From Crossaster papposus (lineage: Eukaryota > Echinodermata > Asteroidea > Velatida > Solasteridae): a stretch of DNA of 64,000 nt. Each line of letters starts with the position of its first letter. Within the stretch, counting starts at the first letter, position 1. Location of the stretch: the NCBI GenBank assembly GCA_037893245.1, contig JBAIAA010000022.1, positions 62,001-126,000 of the forward strand, written 5' to 3'. Positions 55,919-64,000 of the stretch are shown piece after piece. The notes below the pieces were generated by a model. The model was not told the DNA's origin and made no database searches. It saw nothing but the letters and a program-made list of their open reading frames with translations. The position numbers were made by a program, and so were the translations under genes.

Positions 55919-58900
55919 TACCAGGAATTATGCCTTGTAGGCACTGCAGGAGTCTATCTGACGTTAGTTGATCACCGTGACCAAAGTACCAGGCCTTCAT
56001 TTGCTCCTTAGTTGTCATATCTTTCTCACCCACTTTACCGTGACCTATTTTCAGGTACCACTTACCTACAAAACATTTGGGGAAAGAAAACAAAATTTAG
56101 CTACATGTATTCAATAGGAATAGTATGGTGGTTTCATTGGGACTAACAAATGATCAGCGCGGACGCCAAGCACAAGTTCTCCTCTCGCTTGGTTGCAGCA
56201 AGTGAGTTAGGGGAGACGGGTTTGAGTCACCAAACATTGAGTCTGAGTCAGAGTCCCAGTCACCACTGTCGAGTCTTGAGTGCGAGTCCTGAATCAAACA
56301 GGTAGAGTCCGAGTCTGAGTCATAAGTCAAATGGTTGGGTCTGAGCAATATTTATTGGTATTTGCCAGAGATTCAGTAAGAATTCAAAATCCAAATTCAG
56401 TAAGAATCAAATATCTATATTACTAAAATTGGAAATTCATAGCTATTTTCCCATTCATAGCTATTTTATAGCTATTCCTATTTTGCAATCTATAGGTTGG
56501 TTGAGCACAAACATTACCGTTGTGACTTTGAATTTACAAGGCGGGATTCAGACCTATACACGTCATGCATATCATTTGCATATCTCAGGAGGGAATCTCA
56601 GGAGGTACGCAAGATTCGCTGCTCGTAGAAACTGGACACCATTTGAAGTCTAGGAACCAGACTAGGCTAGACATTGGAGGAGTGTGTTTACTCATAAAGA
56701 TGTCAAAATCCAGCTGGATTATCTAATGGCCTGTTCTCTTAATGATTATACATTCATTAGTCACATATACATGGTAATATTTACCGTTTGGGTACGCCGG
56801 AATCGGTGGCAAAATGTAGCAGTCTTGTCCCAAGTCCGTTTCTCCCTCATGAACGTCTAAGGAAGGCATGCCCTGGAGCCTGTCCCTGTCATCTTCTATC
56901 AACTACAGAAGCACCACGACTTGAGGCTTGGCCGTTATATCAAGTTGCAACCCAGCGGGTAGTATGTCTCCCACAGCAGTTGAGGCCCCAGTGCGGAGCA
57001 AGACTTTCTTAGCATTGATGGTCCTGTCGGCTTCGGTGGCTAGTGTAAATACGATGTGATAGATCGTCAACGAGGTCGTCCAATATTCTGCATCCTTGGC
57101 GCTGAGCCAAGGTCTGCTGGGTCAAAAAGGAGCTTCCGCGGGCTCAGATGATGACACTGATCCTTGTCTTGTTGGCACCATCGAGTAGCTTACGGCCGAG
57201 GGAACCATCGTGTGCAGTCAGCCACAACACCCCAACGTCCCTGTAAAAATGTATCCCTACAGAGAAAATGATAGGTAACCAACTATTTAAGGTGTCATGT
57301 GATTAATGGCTGTTGACCGGTTCCCAGCCATTTTCCACTCGATAATAATAGCAGGTACTTGTACAGTGAAATATTCCAAATACCATCTCAGCTCCCGGGG
57401 GAGTATACAAAGTACAGCTCGATGCTGCCATTTCGGCGCAAAGAAGCTATTCCAATGACCATCTCTGCCCTCACAGGTACCCATTTACGCCTGGGTGGGG
57501 AGAAGCAGAGGCACACGCACAACCCCAGGTTGGAATCGAACCCACAACCTGCAGAATTACCAGCATACCACAAATTAAATGCCCCCGGCCACAATGCCAC
57601 TCCACAGCCCTAAATAAGTGGTCTTCTACAATTCAAAACTTTGATATGAGAGTTTTTCTACATAGCTCTGGAAGTGCCATCCGACTTGTTTACATCCTGA
57701 CATATTTTATCTCAGGATGACGACATAGTAGAGGCAAAATGATGACATTCTTTAATATTTGTTCGCGTAATGGCGACATCCTGAGATAACATATCGCGGG
57801 ATGACGACATGCTGAAAGTAGGATGACGACATCCCGAGATAAAATATCGCGGGATGACGACATGCTAAAAGTAGGATGACGACATTCCGAGATAATATAT
57901 CGCGGGATGACGACATCCTGAGAGTAGGATGACGACATCCTGAGATAATATATCCCGGGATGACGACATGCTGCTGAAACTATGTAGGATCTTGATTAGA
58001 TCAGCAATACGGAAGCTTACAGTGACCATCCGCGTTTCCGCGTTTCAGAATGAAAAAACATGTAAAGACGGACACTTGGTGCAATGCTCGCAGTCAGCAT
58101 ACGATAGGCCGGGTAGCAGCGCGGCGAGTCTCTGCCTCGATTTTTGTCATACCCCTTGCGAGGTTTTATGTTAATGAGGCTTCCCTTTGAGGGGCGGAGT
58201 GGTTTGACAAAAATTTCAAAAATTATTTTGTCCCATTTATCACAGAATATAAACACAACCACACACATAATGTTGTTGTCAACATTATACTTTATTGATT
58301 TAAGCAAACAAAATCCGTATTACATGTTTCCTTTAATCAATCCGTATGGTAGGATTTGTCTATTTCCGTGACGCTTTTGCTTTGGCCTTGACGCTTTGAC
58401 TTTGGTCGTGACAGTTGTGGACCACCGTAGTATTTCGTTAAAAGACGTCTTCTTGAGAGATATGATTTAATATCCTGGAAAGACGTCTTTCCAAGATACG
58501 ATTATCATGGAAAGGCGTCTTTTTGTGATACGATTATCATAGAAAGACGTCTTTCCGAGATACGATATTAGGAAAGATATATTTCCGAGATACGATATCA
58601 CGGAAAGACATATTTTTATATCAGTATTCCGTCTTTTTGAGATAAATTATCTCAGAAACGCGGAAACGCGGAAGGTCACCTTAAGCTTCCGTATTGCTGA
58701 TCTAATCAGGATCCTACATAGTTTCAGCAGCATGTCGTCATCCCAGGATATATTATCCCAGGATGTCGTCATCCTACTTTCAACATGTCGTCATCCTACT
58801 TTCAACATGTCGTCATCCCGCGATATATTATCCCAGGATGTTGTCATCTTACTTTTAGCATGTCCTCATCCCGGGATATATTATCCCAGGATGTCGTCAT

Positions 58901-59782
58901 CCTACTTTCAACATGTCGTCATCCTGCGATATATTATCTCAGGATGTCGTCCTGCTATTTTCAACATGTCGTCATCCTATTTTCAACATGTCGTCATCCC
59001 GCGATATATTATCTCAGGATGTCGTCATCCTACTTTCAGCATGTCGTCATCATGCGATATATTATTTCAGGATGTCGTCATCCTATTTTCAACATGTTGT
59101 CATCCCGCGATATATTATCTCAGGATGTCGTCATCCTACTTTCAGCATGTCGTCATCATGCGATATATTATCTCAGGATGTCGCCATTACGCGAACAAAT
59201 ATCAAAGGATATCAGGATGTCGTCCTGAGATAAAATATGTCAGGATGTAAACAAGTCGGATGGCACTTCCATATTTTTCCGTATTTTTCAGATGAATAAC
59301 ATTTTTGACTAACAAATAGTCACTTTTCTCACTTCCAGAAACTTGTTTTAACCTCAAATTGATTCTGGACTTTTCAATGTTTCCTCTTTATAAAAAAAAA
59401 AAGAAGATAATCCTATCCCCATTTTTCCTCAAAAGTACGGAGCTCTGGAAGTGCCATCCGACTTGTTTACATCCTGACATATTTTATCTCAGGATGACGA
59501 CATAATAAAGGTAAAATGACGACATCCTTTGATATTTGTTCGCGTAATGGCGACATCCTGATATAAGATATCGCGGGATGACGACATCCTGAAAGTACGA
59601 TGACGACATCCTGAGATAATATATCGCTGGATGACGACATGCTGAAAGTGGGATGACGACATCCTGAGATAATATCTCAGGATGTCGTCATTACGCGAAC
59701 AAATATCAAAGGATGTCGTCATTTTCCCCTTATTATGTCGTCATCCCGCGATATCTTATATCAAGATGTTATGCCTTGTTAT
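55919..59782. repeat. Tandem unit U, copy II unit 2 (3864 bp)
   Basis: Same order as unit 1: exon-like frame 55905-56093, SINE ending 57610, fold-back 1 about 57659-59270, shortened fold-back 2 about 59435-59769. Only scattered substitutions and one GAAACT-for-TACT change (about 56628) distinguish it from unit 1. Confidence 0.92.
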
Positions 59783-62700
59783 TACCAGGAATTATGCCTT
59801 GTAGGCACTGCAGGAGTCTATCTGACGTTAGTTGATCACCGTGACCAAAGTACCAGGCCTTCATTTGCTCCTTAGTTGTCATATCTTTCTCACCCACTTT
59901 ACCGTGACCTATTTTCAGGTACCACTTACCTACAAAACATTTGGGGAAAGAAAACAAAATTTAGCTACATGTATTCAATAGGAATAGTATGGTGGTTTCA
60001 TTGGGACTAACAAATGATCAGCGCGGACGCCAAGCACAAGTTCTCCTCTCGCTTGGTTGCAGCAAGTGAGTTAGGGGAGACGGGTTTGAGTCACCAAACA
60101 TTGAGTCTGAGTCAGAGTCCCAGTCACCACTGTCGAGTCTTGAGTGCGAGTCCTGAATCAAACAGGTAGAGTCCGAGTCTGAGTCATAAGTCAAATGGTT
60201 GGGTCTGAGCAATATTTATTGGTATTTGCCAGAGATTCAGTAAGAATTCAAAATCCAAATTCAGTAAGAAACAAATATCTATATTACTAAAATTGGAAAT
60301 TCATAGCTATTTTCCCATTCATAGCTATTTTATAGCTATTCCTATTTTGCAATCTATAGGTTGGTTGAGCACAAACATTACCGTTGTGACTTTGAATTTA
60401 CAAGGCGGGATTCAGACCTATACACGTCATGCATATCATTTGCATATCTCAGGAGGGAATCTCAGGAGGTACGCAAGATTCGCTGCTCGTAATACTGGAC
60501 ACCATTTGAAGTCTAGGAACCAGACTAGGCTAGACATTGGAGGAGTGTGTTTACTCATAAAGATGTCAAAATCCAGCTGGATTATCTAATGGCCTGTTCT
60601 CTTAATGATTATACATTCATTAGTCACATATACATGGTAATATTTACTGTTTGGGTACCCAGGAATCGGTGGCAAAATGTAGCAGGCTTGTCCCAAGTCC
60701 GTTTCTCCCTCATGAACGTCTAAGGAAGGCTTGCCCTGGAGCCTGTCCCTGTCATCTTCTATCAACTACAGAAGCACCACGACTTGAGGCTTGGCCGTTA
60801 TATCAAGTTGCAACCCAGCGGGTAGTAGGTCTCCCACAGCAGTTGAGGCCCCAGTGCGGAGCAAGACTTTCTTAGCATTGATGGTCCTGTCGGCTTCGGT
60901 GGCTAGTGTAAATACGATGTGATAGATCGTCAACAATGTCGTCCAATATTCTGCATCCTTGGCGCTGAGCCAAGGTCTGCTTGGCAAAAAGGAGCTTCTG
61001 CGGGCTCAGATGATGACACTGATCCCTGTCTGGTTGGCACCATCGAGTAGCTTACGGCCGAGGGAACCATCGTGTGCAGTCAGCCACAATACCCCAACGT
61101 CCCTTTAAAAATGTATCCCTACAGAGAAAATGATAGGTAACCAACTATTTAAGGTGTCATGTGATTAATGGCTGTTGACCGGTTCCCAGCCATTTTCCAC
61201 TCGATAATAATAGCAAGTACTTAGTGAAATATTCCAAATACCATCTCAGCTCCCGGGGGAGCATACAGCTCGATGCTGCCATTTCGGCGCAAAGAAGCTA
61301 TTCCAATGACCATCTCTGCCCTCACAGGTACCCATTTACGCCTGGGTGGGGAGAAGCAGAGGCACACGCACAACCCCAGGTTGGACTCGAACCCACAACC
61401 TGCAGAATTACCAGCAGACCACAAATGAAATGCTCCCGGCCACGATGCCACTCCACAGCATTAAATAAGTGGTCTTCTACAATTAAAAACTTTGATATGA
61501 GAGTTTTTTTTACGGAGCTCTGGAAGTGCCATCCGACTTGTTTACATCCTGACATATTTTATCTCAGGATGACGACATAATAGAGGCAAAATGACGACAT
61601 CCTTTAATATTTGTTCGCGTAATAGCGACATCCTGAGATAATATATCGCGAGATGACGACATGCTGAAAGTAGGATGACGACATCCCGAGATAACATATC
61701 GCAGGATGACGACATGCTAAAAGTATGATGACGACATCCCGAGATAATATATCGCGGGATGACGACATGTTGAAAATAGCATGACGACATCCTGAGATAA
61801 TATATCGCGGGATGACGACATGTTGAAAGTAGGATGACGACATCCTGAGATAATATATCGCGGGATGACGACATCCTGAGAGTAGGATGACGACATCCTG
61901 AGATAATATATCGCGGGATGACGACATGCTGAGAGTAGGATGACGACATCCTGAGATAATATATCCCGGGATGAAAACATGCTGCTGAAACCATGTAGGA
62001 TCCTGATTAGATCAGCAATACGAAAGCTTAAAGGGACCATCTGCGTTTCCGCGTTTCAGAATGAAAAACCATGTAAAGACGGAAACTTGGTGCAATGCTC
62101 GCAGTCAGCATACGATAGGCCGGGTAGCACTAGCGCGGCGAGTCTCTGCCTCGATTTTTGTCATACCCCTTGCGAGGTTTTATGTTAATGAGGCTTCCCT
62201 TTGAGGGGCGGAGTGGTATGACAACAAATTTCAAAAATTATTTTGTCCCATTTATCACAGAAAATAAACACAACCACACACATAATGTTGTTGTAAACAT
62301 TATACTTTATTGATTTAAGCAAACAAAATCCGTATTACATGTGTCCTTTAATCAATCCGTATGGTAGGCTTTGTCTATTTCCGTGACGCTTTTGCTTTGG
62401 CCTTGACGCTTTGACTTTGGTCGTGACAGTTGTGGACCACCGTAGTATTTCGTTAAAAGACGTCTTCTTGAGAGATATGATTTAATATCCTGGAAATTAG
62501 ACGTCTTTCCAAGATACGATTATCATGGAAAGGCGTCTTTTTGTGATACGATTATCATAGAAAGACGTCTTTCTGAGATACGATATTAGGAAAGATATAT
62601 TTCCGAGATACGACATCACGGAAAGACATATTTTTATATCAGTATTCCGTCTTTTTGAGATAAATTATCTCAGAAACGCGGAAACGCGGATGGTCACTTT

Positions 62701-63911
62701 AAGCTTCCGTATTGCTGATCTAATCAGGATCCTACATAGTTTCAGCAGCATGTCGTCATCCCAGGATATATTATCCCAGGATGTGGTCATCCTACTTTCA
62801 ACATGTCGTCATCCCGCGATATATTATCCCAGGATGTTGTCATCCTACTTTTAGCATGTCGTCATCCCGGGATATATTATCCCAGGATGTCGTCATCCTA
62901 CTTTCAACATGTCGTCATCCTGCGATATATTATCTCAGGATGTCGTCATGCTATTTTCAACATGTCGTCATCCTATTTTCAACATGTCGTCATCCCGCGA
63001 TATATTATCTCAGGATGTCGTCATCCTACTTTCAGCATGTCGTCATCATGCGATATATTATCTCAGGATGTCGCCATTACGCGAACAAATATCAAAGGAT
63101 ATCAGGATGTCGTCCTGAGATAAAATATGTCAGGATGTAAACAAGTCGGATGGCACTTCCATATTTTTCCGTATTTTTCAGATGAATAACATTTTTGACT
63201 AACAAATAGTCACTTTTCTCACTTCCAGAAACTTGTTTTAACCTCAAATTGATTCTGGACTTTTCAATGTTTCCTCTTTATAAAAAAAAAAGAAGAAGAT
63301 AATCCTATCCCCATTTTTCCTCAAAAGTACGGAGCTCTGGAAGTGCCATCCGACTTGTTTACATCCTGACATATTTTATCTCAGGATGACGACATAATAA
63401 AGGTAAAATGACGACATCCTTTGATATTTGTTCGCGTAATGGCGACATCCTAAGATAATATATCGCGGGATGACGACATCCTGAAAGTACGATGACGACA
63501 TCCTGAGATAATATATCGCGTGATGACGACATGTTGAAAGTAGGATGACGACATCCTGATATAAGATATCGCGGGATGACGACATGTTGAAAGTAGGATG
63601 GCGACATCCTGAGATAATATATCTTGGGATGACGATATGTTGAAAGTATGATGACGACATCTTGAGATAATATATCGCTGGATGACGACATGCTGAAAGT
63701 GGGATGACGACATCCTGAGATAATATCTCAGGATGTCGTCATTACTCGAACAAATATCAATGGATGTCGTCATTTTGCCCTTATTATGTCGTCATCCCGC
63801 GATATCTTATATCAAGATGTTGTCATCCTACTTTCAAGATGTCGTCATCACGCGATATATTTTCTCAGGATGTCGTCATCGTACTTTCAGGATGTCGTCA
63901 TCCCGCGATAT
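59783..63911. repeat. Tandem unit U, copy II unit 3 (terminal)
   Basis: Exon-like frame 59769-59957, SINE ending 61460, fold-back 1 about 61511-63160, fold-back 2 about 63327-63911. In the right two thirds it resembles the copy I unit more than its neighbours (for example the block around GATCAGCAATACGAAAGCTT). It ends in the same flank as copy I. Confidence 0.9.
60766..60987 (-). CDS. Exon-like open frame in unit U, 73 residues at most
   Basis: On the minus strand the frame contains FTLATEADRTINAKKVLLRT, then GASTAVGDLLPAGLQLDITA. The corresponding DNA is present at about 17780-17960, 53050-53260 and 56910-57120, but the upstream part of the frame is broken in some of them by small changes. 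It is compatible with a captured exon; no family is recognised, and no strong splice sites delimit it. Low confidence that it is a gene. Confidence 0.15.
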   Translation of the reverse strand: MPSRPWLSAKDAEYWTTLLTIYHIVFTLATEADRTINAKKVLLRTGASTAVGDLLPAGLQLDITAKPQVVVLL

Positions 63912-64000
63912 ATTTTCTTGGTATATATAGCATCCACAGAACTAAACCTTCGTCAGTTTAGTTTTCAAGCACCTTTCTTTTAATTAGATTTTTGAGAACT
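63912..64000. other. Right flank of the U array, copy II
   Basis: Identical by eye to about 22087-22175 in copy I. This shows that the duplication continues beyond the window. Confidence 0.9.

Larger units (their letters stand above)
39053..64000. repeat. Large segmental duplication, copy II
   Basis: It corresponds to 8517-22175 and continues past the window. Block A copy 3 is 39053-40560, followed by the SINE (about 40803-40960), promoter units, C1q pseudogene, flank, a 1.6-kb segment absent from copy I, and three tandem U units. The offset in block A is about 30.54 kb. Confidence 0.85.

Overview
The window reads as genomic DNA from a marine invertebrate deuterostome. An echinoderm, possibly a sea star, is my best guess. 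The grounds are introns with GT/AG borders, a secreted collagen-C1q gene, an intact BEL/Pao retrotransposon, a CR1/L2-type LINE, tRNA-derived SINEs and fold-back elements that resemble the TU elements of sea urchins. Lancelet or hemichordate cannot be excluded. There are no operons, CRISPR arrays or other prokaryotic features.

The backbone is a large direct duplication. Copy I runs from about 8517 to beyond 22175. Copy II runs from about 39053 to the window end. A third, partial copy of the left end (block A) lies at 1-1776. Each full copy holds, in order: block A, a tRNA-derived SINE, a promoter region made of three tandem units, a three-exon collagen-C1q gene, its 3' flank, and an array of a 3.86-kb unit (unit U). 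Each U unit carries a SINE and long inverted arrays of a TGACGACAT-rich satellite.

The two C1q copies have different fates. Copy I (13174-14004) is intact. Copy II is broken inside its collagen codons by a 2779-bp DNA transposon with 31-bp terminal inverted repeats and an 8-bp target duplication, which looks P-type. A second, 2.44-kb element sits just after its stop codon and carries relics of a THAP protein and of a SAP-domain protein, which looks ISL2EU-type. Copy I supplies the empty site for both insertions. The two C1q heads differ almost only at amino-acid-changing positions, while the strand framework and nearby introns are nearly identical.

The other regions are as follows. 1777-8242 holds a 138-bp minisatellite, a hexamer repeat, small palindromic elements and a 5'-truncated LINE (3497-7367). 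22176-26605 is mostly AT-rich non-coding sequence with three well-delimited MITE-like elements. 26606-34837 is a full-length BEL/Pao element with two 917-bp LTRs that look identical, a 5-bp target duplication, a tRNA-Tyr-type primer site and one open reading frame. 34838-39052 is non-coding with hairpins, a fold-back element and a degenerate tRNA-like SINE. 51103-64000 is the U array in three tandem units.

Most long open frames in the satellite arrays come from repeat periods divisible by three (138 bp, 234 bp) and are not genes. The only convincing host gene is the C1q gene with its broken twin. Everything else with coding capacity belongs to mobile elements.
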